Shown: in pieces, positions 5,857 through 12,152 of the stretch
Numbering within the stretch: position 1 is the first letter of the stretch
Layout: every line of letters begins with the position of its first letter
DNA from: VRUE01 sp035701465
Lineage (GTDB): Bacteria; Actinomycetota; Thermoleophilia; Solirubrobacterales; 70-9
Reading direction: 5' to 3'
Assembly: GCA_035701465.1 (NCBI GenBank)
Contig: DASSMU010000033.1
Location: 1-12,929 of the forward strand
Length of the DNA: 12,929 bases
Program-made: the position numbers and the translations under genes
The notes under the pieces: model-generated
The model's database searches: none
What the model was told of the DNA's origin: nothing
What the model saw: the letters and a program-made list of their open reading frames with translations, nothing else

Positions 5857-7392
5857 TCAGGTCTGTGAGGCGGCGACGATCTCCAGAACCTCGGGTGCGT
5901 GTTTGGCTATGAAGCTGGGACCGATGCCGCGAATCGCAGCGAGGCTCTGCTCGTCGGCGGGGCGGGTCGCGGCTATCGCCGAGAGCGTCGAGTTGTGGGC
6001 GATCGTGAATGCGGGCTTTCCGTCCGCTGCCCGCAGGCGCCAAACTTTCAGCGCCTCGAAGAGCGGTGCGTCTGCTTCCGAGAGCTCGGGCGGCGGAGCC
6101 GCAGCGGCCTTGGTCCGCCGCGATGGCCGCACCGCGACCGTCTCGGGGTCGGGGAGCCAGTCCTGTGGGTCGCAGACGTCGCAGCAGCGACCGAGGGGCC
6201 GGCCCGCCTCGCGGTCGCCGAAGTGGTCGAGCACGCTGCGGCGCCGGCAGCGCTCCGAGTAGATGAAGGACTTGATCGTGCGGTAGTCGCGCCAGCCGCG
6301 CTCGCGGGCGATCGTCTGCTCGGGATCGCGCTGTTCGTTGAAGCGGACCAGGCGCCCCAGGTCGGCCCGCATCGCCAGCAGGACCGCCCGCGCCGGCAGG
6401 CCGTCGCGCCCGCCGCGCCCGGCCTCCTGGTAGTAGGCCTCGAGGCTGGTCGGGATCGCCATGTGCCAGACCGAGCGCACGTCGGCCTTGTCGACGCCCA
6501 TGCCGAAGGCGTTGGTGGCGACGATGACCTCGGCTTCGCCGGTCATGAAGCGCTGCTGTGTCGCGGTGCGCTCCCCGGCCTCCATGCCGGCGTGGTAGGG
6601 GAGCGCCCGCAGCCCCGAGCCGCGCAGGTCGGCCGCCACCTCATCGGTGTCGCGCCGGGTGCCGCAGTAGACGATCGCGGGCCGGTTCTCCGGGTCTGCC
6701 AGGCCCGCCTCGAGCAGCGCCAGCCGCCTGGCCTTCGACCCCTTGCCCTCAAGCCGCACGACGTCGAAGGAGAGGTTGGGGCGGTCGAAGCCCGAGCGCA
6801 CCTGCAGCGGCTCGCGCAGGCCGAAGCGGGCGACGATCTCGGCCGCGACCGCCTTCGTCGCCGTCGCCGTGCAGGCCATCACCGCCGGCCGCCCGAGCCG
6901 CTCGGCGATCTCGGGCAGGCGCAGGTAGTCGGGCCGGAAGTCGTGTCCCCACTCCGAGACGCAGTGCGCCTCGTCGACCGCGAGCAGGTCGATCCGCCGC
7001 TGCCCGAGGGCGTCGAGGAAGACGGTCGAGGCGAACCGCTCCGGCGAGCAGTAGACGATCCGGGCGCTGCCGCCCCGGACCTGGTCTAGCGCCGCGCGCG
7101 CCGCCTCGGCGCTCATCCCCGAGGAGATCATCGCCACCGGGTGCCCGGCCGTCGTCAGCCGCCGCCACTGGTCGTTCATCAGGGCGATCAGCGGGCTGAC
7201 CACGATCGTCAGATCCTCGGTCGCCAGTCCGGGCAGCTGGTAGCAGAGGCTCTTGCCGCCGCCGGTGGGCATCACGATCAGCGAGTCCCGCCCCTCCAGC
7301 GCCGCCTCCACCGCCTCGCGCTGGCCAGGGCGGAAGCTGGCGAACCCGAGTGCCTCCAGCAACTCGTCGGCGCGATTCGGCGGAGCGGACAT
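5857..7392 (-). CDS. recQ: ATP-dependent DNA helicase RecQ
   Basis: A 511-residue superfamily 2 helicase that unwinds DNA 3'-to-5' in recombination and fork repair. Visible are motif 0 (FRPGQREAV, 20-28), Walker A (MPTGGGKS, 41-48), DEAH (140-143) and the RecQ-specific aromatic loop SEWGHDFRPDY (146-156). The second RecA domain carries QEAGRGGRDG (322-331). Zinc-site cysteines are C382, C403, C404 and C407; C403-C404 are adjacent instead of the C-x2-C of the E. coli enzyme. After a short linker comes an HRDC domain (about 440-511, including LAAIRGIGPSF). There is too little sequence between the zinc site and HRDC for the usual winged-helix domain, so this is a compact RecQ. The ATG at 7392 has a weak GAGG and a TAGCCT box 8 nt upstream. 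It is divergent from the small membrane protein gene. Confidence 0.94.
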   Translation of the reverse strand: MSAPPNRADELLEALGFASFRPGQREAVEAALEGRDSLIVMPTGGGKSLCYQLPGLATEDLTIVVSPLIALMNDQWRRLTTAGHPVAMISSGMSAEAARAALDQVRGGSARIVYCSPERFASTVFLDALGQRRIDLLAVDEAHCVSEWGHDFRPDYLRLPEIAERLGRPAVMACTATATKAVAAEIVARFGLREPLQVRSGFDRPNLSFDVVRLEGKGSKARRLALLEAGLADPENRPAIVYCGTRRDTDEVAADLRGSGLRALPYHAGMEAGERTATQQRFMTGEAEVIVATNAFGMGVDKADVRSVWHMAIPTSLEAYYQEAGRGGRDGLPARAVLLAMRADLGRLVRFNEQRDPEQTIARERGWRDYRTIKSFIYSERCRRRSVLDHFGDREAGRPLGRCCDVCDPQDWLPDPETVAVRPSRRTKAAAAPPPELSEADAPLFEALKVWRLRAADGKPAFTIAHNSTLSAIAATRPADEQSLAAIRGIGPSFIAKHAPEVLEIVAASQT

Positions 7393-7400
7393 TGCCTCGC

Positions 7401-7406
7401 AGGCTA
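7401..7406 (-). promoter_or_regulatory. Candidate -10 box of recQ
   Basis: TAGCCT on the minus strand ends 8 nt before the ATG. A perfect TTGACA lies further upstream (7431-7436), but 24 nt away, too far for a normal -35 partner. If used, this box gives an almost leaderless message. Confidence 0.3.
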
Positions 7407-7449
7407 TGCCCGCGGGTGGACGTGGGTGTGTGTCAAGTGCGCCGATTTT

Positions 7450-7477
7450 GGGGCAAAAGCGTGTTTGGAATTGCCCC
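7450..7477. repeat. Inverted repeat in the recQ / small-ORF intergenic region
   Basis: GGGGCAA (7450-7456) and TTGCCCC (7471-7477) form a perfect 7-bp pair with a 14-nt loop. It sits between two divergent genes, 43 nt before the small ORF start. A regulator site or a 5'-leader hairpin of the small ORF are both possible. Confidence 0.4.
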
Positions 7478-7509
7478 CAGTGGGCATCCGGGCGGATACG
7501 TTGACCCGC

Positions 7510-7517
7510 GGGAGGAG
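7510..7517 (+). promoter_or_regulatory. Strong Shine-Dalgarno site that sets the small ORF start
   Basis: GGGAGGAG lies just before the ATG at 7521 (GGAGG ends 5 nt upstream). It is the clearest ribosome binding site in the window and the main reason to choose 7521 over an in-frame start at 7350. Confidence 0.75.
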
Positions 7518-7520
7518 ATT

Positions 7521-7643
7521 ATGTCCATAGTTGAAATCGTCGCCATAGTCGTGATCGCCACAGCCGCGCTTGCCTTTGCGGTCGTGCTTGCCACCGAGGC
7601 CAGCCAGCGCCGCGAACTCAGGCAGCTGCAGAACCGCGGCTGA
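7521..7643 (+). CDS. Small single-pass membrane protein, 40 residues
   Basis: I do not recognise a family. The 40-residue product has one hydrophobic helix at about 3-25 (IVEIVAIVVIATAALAFAVV), then a polar, charged helix EASQRRELRQLQNRG that would face the cytoplasm or pair with a partner. A very good GGGAGGAG ribosome binding site supports real translation. The gene is divergent from recQ and convergent with the iron permease, whose stop is 11 nt away. Its leader contains the GGGGCAA/TTGCCCC inverted repeat. It might be a small regulator or accessory subunit of a membrane complex, but nothing in the sequence identifies one. Confidence 0.7.
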   Translation: MSIVEIVAIVVIATAALAFAVVLATEASQRRELRQLQNRG

Positions 7644-7654
7644 AGGGAGCCTGT

Positions 7655-8518
7655 CTAGGCGGGGCTCTCGGCCGGAGCTGCCGCCCTCGGCGAGCGCACC
7701 GGGGCTCGGCGTGGGCGCAGCCGGTCGGGCCAGAGCACGTAGAGGGCCATCGGCACCGCGTAGAGCACGTAGGCCAGGACCTCGCCGACGGTCGGCGACG
7801 GTTGCAGCCCCAGCATCCCGGTCAGCAGCGAGCCGGAGATCGTCCCGGGCTGCACCAGCCAGGTCAGGTCGAGCGCCTGTCCCTGCAGCCCGCCGAGCCA
7901 GCCGGCCTCGTGCGCCGTGTGGACGGCGGTGGCGAGCAGGCCGGCCGCGACGAAGACCAGGACGAGGCCGGTGATGCGGAAGAAGCGGGCCAGGTTGATC
8001 CGCACGCCGCCGCGGTAGAGGCCGATGCCGATCGCCACCGCCGCGAGCAGGCCGAGCACCGCACCTGCCCCTGCAGCCGCGGTGTCGGTGGAGTCCTGGA
8101 AGGCGGCGAGCAGAAAGGCGGAGGTCTCGAACCCCTCGCGCAGCACGGCGAGGAAGGCCATCGCGACAAGCGCCGTGGTAGAGCCGGCGGCCAGGACCAT
8201 CGCGGCGCTTCCCTCCAGCGAGGACTTGATGCCGCGCGCATGGCGCCGCATCCAGACGATCATGTAGGTGACGGCGGCGACTGCGACGAGGCCGATGATC
8301 GTCTCCAGGCTTGCCTGGCCGCTCTCCGGCAGCTCCTGGCCGACGATCCGCAGGGCGACCGCGCCGGCCATGCAGAGCAGGACCGCGACCCCGACTCCGA
8401 GCCAGACCTGCCGCATCGCGTCGCGCCGGCCCTCCCTGGCCAGGAAGGCGGCGATGATGCCGATGATCAGCGAGGCCTCGACCCCCTCGCGCAGCGCGAT
8501 CACGAAGGTCGGGATCAT
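7655..8518 (-). CDS. efeU: EfeU/FTR1-family iron permease
   Basis: A 287-residue polytopic inner-membrane protein of the oxidase-dependent iron transporter family. Both signature iron-binding motifs are present: REGVE at 10-14 in the first helix and REGFE at 127-131 in the fourth. The order of about seven hydrophobic helices and the length match EfeU, which passes iron delivered by the periplasmic EfeO and EfeB partners. Neither partner is adjacent: the flanking genes are a tiny membrane protein and zwf. It may work with partners encoded elsewhere, or as a standalone FTR1-like importer. The ATG at 8518 begins the canonical MIPTFVIALREG start. A perfect 22-bp palindrome 31 nt upstream (8550-8571) is a likely operator, plausibly iron-responsive. 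The C-terminal 20 residues are Arg/Pro/Ala-rich and probably cytosolic. Confidence 0.9.
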   Translation of the reverse strand: MIPTFVIALREGVEASLIIGIIAAFLAREGRRDAMRQVWLGVGVAVLLCMAGAVALRIVGQELPESGQASLETIIGLVAVAAVTYMIVWMRRHARGIKSSLEGSAAMVLAAGSTTALVAMAFLAVLREGFETSAFLLAAFQDSTDTAAAGAGAVLGLLAAVAIGIGLYRGGVRINLARFFRITGLVLVFVAAGLLATAVHTAHEAGWLGGLQGQALDLTWLVQPGTISGSLLTGMLGLQPSPTVGEVLAYVLYAVPMALYVLWPDRLRPRRAPVRSPRAAAPAESPA

Positions 8519-8549
8519 CCGGTTGGGCTGTGTCGTTCAGTTTGCATTA

Positions 8550-8571
8550 GGCGACCCTAATTAGGGTCGCC
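8550..8571. promoter_or_regulatory. Perfect 22-bp palindrome, probable operator of efeU
   Basis: The half-site GGCGACCCTAA is followed immediately by its exact reverse complement. It lies 31 nt upstream of the iron permease ATG. It includes CCCTAATTAGGG and, with flanking bases, TTAGGCGACCCTAA. TTAGG/CCTAA half-sites recall DtxR/IdeR iron boxes, but the half-site spacing differs from the classic 19-bp box. No T-run follows the palindrome on either strand, so it is not a normal terminator for zwf. On the minus strand a TTGGCG sits at its upstream edge (8570-8575), so bound repressor could block a promoter. Confidence 0.7.
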
Positions 8572-8647
8572 AAAAGCTAGCACGCCGGCACAGGTCGTGT
8601 GTCGTTGGGCCTGAAACATGCCCATATGGCGTGAATCTCCCCGCCGG

Positions 8648-10033
8648 TCAGGGGAGCCAGGGCTCGTGCCACTGGCAGATTCCGCGGGTCAGCTTGCCGG
8701 CCTCGGGGGGTCCCCAGGTGCCGGGCTCGTAGGGGTGCACCGGGCCGGGCTCGTCGAGCAGCGGCTGCACGATCCGCCACGTCTCCTCGACCGTGTCCTC
8801 GCGGGTGAAGAGCTGGTCGCGCCCGGCGAGGGCGTCGCCGAGCAGGCGCTCGTAGGGCTCCGGATCCTCCCCCGGCACTTTCTCGAACAGCACCTCGAGG
8901 TCGGCCGGCTCGAAGGCCTCCTCTCCCGCCCGCTTGGCGAAGAGGCGTGTGCGCGCGCCCGGCTTCGGCTCGATCCGCACGGTCAGCTGGTTCGGTTCGG
9001 GCAGCTTCCCCGAGCCGATCCCAAGCGGCGGCGGACGCTTGAAGACGACGGTCACCTCCGAGGCCTTGACCGGAAGGCACTTGCCAGCGCGGATGAAGAA
9101 GGGGACGCCGCTCCAGCGCCAGTTGTCGATCCCCAGCTCGACCGCGGCGAAGGTCTCGGTGGTCGAGTCCTTGGCCACGTCCTTGACCTCGAGGAAGCCG
9201 TCGTACTGGCCGCGCACGTAGCGCTTCGGGTCGGCGGTCCGCACCGCCCGGAACATCTCCAGCTTCTTGTCGCGGATCGAGTCCCGGTAGCTGCCCGCGG
9301 GCGGCTCCATCGCGACCAGCGCCAGCACCTGCAGCGCGTGGTTCTGGATCACGTCGCGCATCGCCCCGACCGCGTCGTAGAAGCGGCCGCGGTCGTCGAC
9401 GCCGAAGTCCTCGGCGATCGTCATCTGCACGTGGGAGACGTGCTCCCGGTTCCAGACCGGCTCCAGCAGCGAGTTGGCGAAGCGCAGGTAGGAGATGTCC
9501 ATCACCGGCTCCTTGCCGAGGTAATGGTCGATCCGCAGGATCTGCTCCTCGGCCAGCGACCTGTGCAGCTCCGCGTTGAGGGCCAGCGCCGAGTCGAGGT
9601 CGCGGCCGAAGGGCTTCTCGATCACGACCCGCGCGTTCCCGGTCAGGCCGGCGGCGGCGAGCCCGTCGACGACGGTGGAGAAGAGCGAGGGGGGGACCTC
9701 GAGGTAGAAGACCGGTTGCTTCGCCTTGCCGATCGCCTCGCCGACCCGTTTGAACGTGGCGGCGTCGGCGTAATCGCCCTGGATGTAGGAGATGCGGGCG
9801 GCGAGACGGCCGAAGACATCCTCGTCGGGGTCCTCGATCGTGGCCGCGATCGCCTTGCGGGCGTGCTCGCGCAGCTGCTCGATCGACCAGTCGTCGATCG
9901 CGACGCCGACGATCGGGCAGTTTAGTTTGCCCCGCGCCTCGAGCCGGTAGAGCGCCCGGAAGGTCATTTTCTTCGCCAGGTCGCCGGTGATGCCGAAGAT
10001 GACGAGGACGTCGGCGGGTAGGGTGGTGGGCAT
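8648..10033 (-). CDS. zwf: Glucose-6-phosphate dehydrogenase
   Basis: A 461-residue cytosolic enzyme oxidising glucose 6-phosphate to 6-phosphogluconolactone, the first step of the oxidative pentose phosphate pathway. The nucleotide-binding loop is VIFGITGDLAKK (11-22), EKPFG is at 139-143, and the active-site signature RIDHYLGKE is at 167-175, with the catalytic His in the second half of that motif as in the family. Length is slightly short of the usual ~490. I chose the ATG at 10033 because it gives the normal short N-terminus before the first strand. An in-frame ATG at 10075 would add 14 residues inside gnd. There is no Shine-Dalgarno sequence at any candidate; a TTGGCG-N17-TACTAT promoter lies just upstream, inside gnd. 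The start codon overlaps that of gnd by two bases. Pathway partners gnd and pgl are transcribed the other way. Confidence 0.96.
   Translation of the reverse strand: MPTTLPADVLVIFGITGDLAKKMTFRALYRLEARGKLNCPIVGVAIDDWSIEQLREHARKAIAATIEDPDEDVFGRLAARISYIQGDYADAATFKRVGEAIGKAKQPVFYLEVPPSLFSTVVDGLAAAGLTGNARVVIEKPFGRDLDSALALNAELHRSLAEEQILRIDHYLGKEPVMDISYLRFANSLLEPVWNREHVSHVQMTIAEDFGVDDRGRFYDAVGAMRDVIQNHALQVLALVAMEPPAGSYRDSIRDKKLEMFRAVRTADPKRYVRGQYDGFLEVKDVAKDSTTETFAAVELGIDNWRWSGVPFFIRAGKCLPVKASEVTVVFKRPPPLGIGSGKLPEPNQLTVRIEPKPGARTRLFAKRAGEEAFEPADLEVLFEKVPGEDPEPYERLLGDALAGRDQLFTREDTVEETWRIVQPLLDEPGPVHPYEPGTWGPPEAGKLTRGICQWHEPWLP
10019..10024 (+). promoter_or_regulatory. Candidate -10 box of gnd-pgl, inside zwf
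   Basis: TAGGGT lies 7 nt before the gnd ATG and within the first codons of zwf on the opposite strand. The spacing suits a leaderless transcript starting at or near the ATG. The GGTGGG between box and start could also act as a weak Shine-Dalgarno sequence. Confidence 0.4.
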
Positions 10034-11048
10034 GGAGCTGGGAATAGTAGGGCTCGGCCGCATGGGCGCCAACATGGCGCGGCGGCTGATGCGCGACGGT
10101 CACCGCATCGTCGCCTACGACGTCAATGCCGATGCGGTCTCCGAGCTTGCCGGCGAGGGCGCCGAGGGGGCGTCGTCGCTCGAGGAGCTGGCCTCGAAGC
10201 TGAGCGCGCCGCGCTCGGTCTGGGTGATGGTGCCGGCGGGCGAGATCACCGAGAAGACGATCTCTGACGTCGCGGCCGGGCTCGACGCCGGTGACGCAAT
10301 CGTCGACGGCGGCAACTCCTACTACCGCGACGACATCCGCCGCGCCGCCAAGCTGAGCGAGAGCGGCATCGACTTCGTCGACTGCGGGACCAGCGGCGGC
10401 GTCTTCGGCCTCGACCGTGGCTACTGCCTGATGATCGGCGGCCCCGAAGGCGCCGTGCAGCGGCTCGATCCTGTCTTCGCCTCGCTGGCGCCGGGCGTCG
10501 GGTCGGCGGAGCGAACGCCGGGGCGGGCCGGCGGCGTCTCGCCCTCGGAGAACGGTTACCTGCACTGCGGCCCCAACGGCGCCGGCCACTTCGTGAAGAT
10601 GGTCCACAACGGGATCGAGTACGGGGTGATGGCCGCCTACGCCGAGGGCCTCAACATCCTTCAGAACGCCAACGCAGGCAAGGTCCAACGCGAGGCCGAC
10701 GCCGAGACCGCGCCGATGGAGCAACCCGAGTACTACCAGTACGACCTCGACCTTCCCGAGGTGGCCGAGGTATGGCGCCGTGGCAGCGTGATCGGCTCCT
10801 GGCTGCTCGACCTGACCGCCGCCTCGATGCAGGAATCCCCGGATCTCTCCGACTTCGCCGGCCGCGTCTCGGACTCGGGCGAGGGCCGTTGGACCTCGAT
10901 CGCCGCGATCGACGAGGGCGTTCCGGCGCCGGTTCTCACCACGGCGCTGTACGAGCGCTTCTCCTCGCGCGGCCTCGACGACTTCGCCGACAAGGTGCTT
11001 TCCGCCATGCGCAAGCAGTTCGGCGGCCACGACGAGAAGCCGTCCTAG
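10032..11048 (+). CDS. gnd: 6-phosphogluconate dehydrogenase, short NAD-type
   Basis: A 338-residue cytosolic enzyme converting 6-phosphogluconate to ribulose 5-phosphate and CO2. The dinucleotide loop is GLGRMG (7-12). The second strand ends in Asp30 (AYDVN), where NADP-specific enzymes carry Asn-Arg-Thr, so NAD is the predicted cofactor. Substrate-binding and catalytic segments are GGNSYYRDD (93-101), GTSGGVFGLDRGY (119-131) and HFVKMVHNGIEYG (186-198), with K189, H192, N193 and E196 at the expected places. The length matches the short GntZ/YqeC-like class rather than the ~470-residue classical Gnd. Start at 10032 rather than the in-frame 9987 because GxGxxG then begins at residue 7, as normal. 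It overlaps the zwf start by two bases and is followed after 14 nt by pgl, probably in one operon. Confidence 0.93.
   Translation: MELGIVGLGRMGANMARRLMRDGHRIVAYDVNADAVSELAGEGAEGASSLEELASKLSAPRSVWVMVPAGEITEKTISDVAAGLDAGDAIVDGGNSYYRDDIRRAAKLSESGIDFVDCGTSGGVFGLDRGYCLMIGGPEGAVQRLDPVFASLAPGVGSAERTPGRAGGVSPSENGYLHCGPNGAGHFVKMVHNGIEYGVMAAYAEGLNILQNANAGKVQREADAETAPMEQPEYYQYDLDLPEVAEVWRRGSVIGSWLLDLTAASMQESPDLSDFAGRVSDSGEGRWTSIAAIDEGVPAPVLTTALYERFSSRGLDDFADKVLSAMRKQFGGHDEKPS
10044..10072 (-). promoter_or_regulatory. Promoter of zwf within gnd codons
   Basis: On the minus strand TTGGCG (10067-10072), 17 bp and TACTAT (10044-10049) form a reasonable sigma-70-type promoter. The -10 ends 10 nt before the zwf ATG. 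It overlaps roughly codons 5-14 of gnd. Sequence match only. Confidence 0.5.
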
Positions 11049-11062
11049 CGAGAGCATTCCCC

Positions 11063-11734
11063 GTGGCAATCGATCTCGAGGTGGTGGCCGACGAAAAGGC
11101 GGCGGCGCGCAGGGCTGCCGAGCTGATCGCGGCGGCGGGCAGCGCCGCGGTGGCCGAGCGCAACATGTTCTCGCTGGCGATGAGCGGCGGTCGCAGCCCC
11201 TGGGCGATGCTGGCGATCCTCGGCGAGGACGAGTCGATGCCTTGGTCCCAGACCGAGCTCTTCCAGGTCGACGAGAGGATCGCCTCGCCGGGCAGCGAGG
11301 ACCGCAACCTCACCCACATGGTGCTCGGCCTCTCGATGGACCACCAGGCGACCCTGCGGCCGATGCCGGTCACGCAGCGCGATCTGGAGAGCGCGGCTCG
11401 CGACTACGAAAACACGCTGCCGGACCCGCTCGACTGCGTCCACCTCGGCCTCGGCCCCGACGGCCACACCGCTTCGCTGGTCCCGGGCGACCCGGTCCTC
11501 GACGTCGCCGACCGCCGTGTCGCCCTGACCGAGACCGCCTACCAGGGCCACCGCCGCATGACCCTCACCTACCCGTCCCTCGCCTCGGCCCGCCAGGTCG
11601 TCTGGCTCGTCACCGGGCCCGACAAGGTCGATGCCCTGGCCAGGCTGCTCGACGGCGACAGGTCGATCCCGGCAGGCCGGGTGGAGAACACGAAGATGAC
11701 GGTCGTAGCCGATGAGGCCGCCGCATCCCCCTGA
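11063..11734 (+). CDS. pgl: 6-phosphogluconolactonase
   Basis: A 223-residue cytosolic enzyme hydrolysing 6-phosphogluconolactone, linking Zwf to Gnd. It belongs to the NagB/DevB-type sugar isomerase fold. Visible are the phosphate loop MSGGRSPWAML, the core FQVDERIASPGSEDRN (VDER and DRN being the family's usual motif) and CVHLGLGPDGHTASL, where GLGxDGHTASL is diagnostic. The start is GTG at 11063, 14 nt after the gnd stop, with a weak purine stretch GCGAGAG upstream. An ATG further upstream lies inside gnd in another frame and is not credible. The length is slightly under the usual ~235-260. Cotranscription with gnd is likely from the short gap. The next gene (HTH) has its own operator and start 46 nt downstream. 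Confidence 0.94.
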   Translation: MAIDLEVVADEKAAARRAAELIAAAGSAAVAERNMFSLAMSGGRSPWAMLAILGEDESMPWSQTELFQVDERIASPGSEDRNLTHMVLGLSMDHQATLRPMPVTQRDLESAARDYENTLPDPLDCVHLGLGPDGHTASLVPGDPVLDVADRRVALTETAYQGHRRMTLTYPSLASARQVVWLVTGPDKVDALARLLDGDRSIPAGRVENTKMTVVADEAAASP

Positions 11735-11753
11735 GCCGTCTGGCAGTGGTGCT

Positions 11754-11773
11754 TGTTAGCGAATTCGCTAACA
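11754..11773. promoter_or_regulatory. 20-bp palindromic operator of the HTH-nucleotidyltransferase pair
   Basis: TGTTAGCGAATTCGCTAACA is a perfect palindrome ending 7 nt before the HTH gene ATG. Its right half overlaps the -10 candidate. A further TAGCGA follows at 11774-11780, giving three copies of the half-site core. This is the pattern expected for an autoregulating XRE-type antitoxin. Confidence 0.75.
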
Positions 11774-11774
11774 T
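11769..11774 (+). promoter_or_regulatory. -10 box of the HTH-nucleotidyltransferase operon
   Basis: TAACAT ends 6 nt before the ATG at 11781, so the transcript would start at the ATG itself (leaderless). It is embedded in the palindromic operator, so repressor binding would block RNA polymerase. No clear -35 is seen at 17-18 bp. Confidence 0.5.
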
Positions 11775-11780
11775 AGCGAT

Positions 11781-12152
11781 ATGAGCGTTGCGCTCCATGA
11801 TCAGCCGAAGTCGCTTGCTGCTCCTCCAAGCGCGGCATTGGTCGACGAGATCCGCGTCCGCAGTGGGTTGAGCCAGGCAGAGCTGGCCCGCAGAGCCGGG
11901 TTGCCGCGCTCGGTTGTCAACGCCTATGTGAAAGGGAACCGCGAGCCCGGGGGGGACACGCTTGCCCGCCTTGCCGCCGCCGGAGGGTTCGAGCTGGGCC
12001 TCGCATGTCGCGCTTCCGGCGTTGACAAGGAGCGTGCGGGCCGCATCCTCGTGCAGGTGCTGGAGCTCGCGGAGGCACTTCCCTTCCGACCCCGTCCAGA
12101 GCTCGACTACCCTCGCCTGGCGGACAGGCTCGCAGCGGAGCCCCGGCAATGA
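11781..12152 (+). CDS. XRE-family HTH protein, probable antitoxin/autorepressor
   Basis: A 123-residue protein with a Cro/CI-type helix-turn-helix at about 19-67. The core GLSQAELARRAGLPRSVVNA is followed by YVKGNREPGGDTLARLAAAG, the normal recognition-helix and third-helix pattern. The C-terminal ~50 residues form a charged helix (DKERAGRILVQVLELAEALP) that could dimerise or bind the partner toxin. No Shine-Dalgarno sequence is present; the TAACAT box 6 nt upstream predicts a leaderless message, and the start at 11781 fits that. The gene overlaps the nucleotidyltransferase by ATGA, the usual translational coupling of antitoxin-toxin pairs. It most likely binds the adjacent 20-bp palindrome and represses the operon. 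A plain transcription factor without toxin partner activity is the alternative. Confidence 0.82.
   Translation: MSVALHDQPKSLAAPPSAALVDEIRVRSGLSQAELARRAGLPRSVVNAYVKGNREPGGDTLARLAAAGGFELGLACRASGVDKERAGRILVQVLELAEALPFRPRPELDYPRLADRLAAEPRQ

Noticed and set aside
5899..7089. 396-residue plus-strand frame opposite recQ
   Set aside because: Antisense shadow of a complete RecQ with all helicase motifs; no recognisable domain in the translation.
8550..8571. The 22-bp palindrome as a rho-independent terminator of zwf
   Set aside because: No T-run follows it on either strand, and its position just before the efeU start suits an operator better.
9987..10031. Longer gnd start at 9987
   Set aside because: It would add residues inside zwf and push the GxGxxG loop away from the N-terminus, unlike the family.
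10034..10075. Longer zwf start at 10075 (14 extra residues)
   Set aside because: The addition lies inside gnd, lacks a ribosome binding site and is not typical of the family; a promoter box fits the 10033 start. Not fully excluded.
8577..11069. 830-residue open frame on the minus strand across zwf and gnd
   Set aside because: It runs in the wrong frame through zwf and antisense to gnd, both of which have unambiguous catalytic motifs. The product is Arg/Ala/Gly-rich low-complexity, typical of stop-poor GC-rich DNA.
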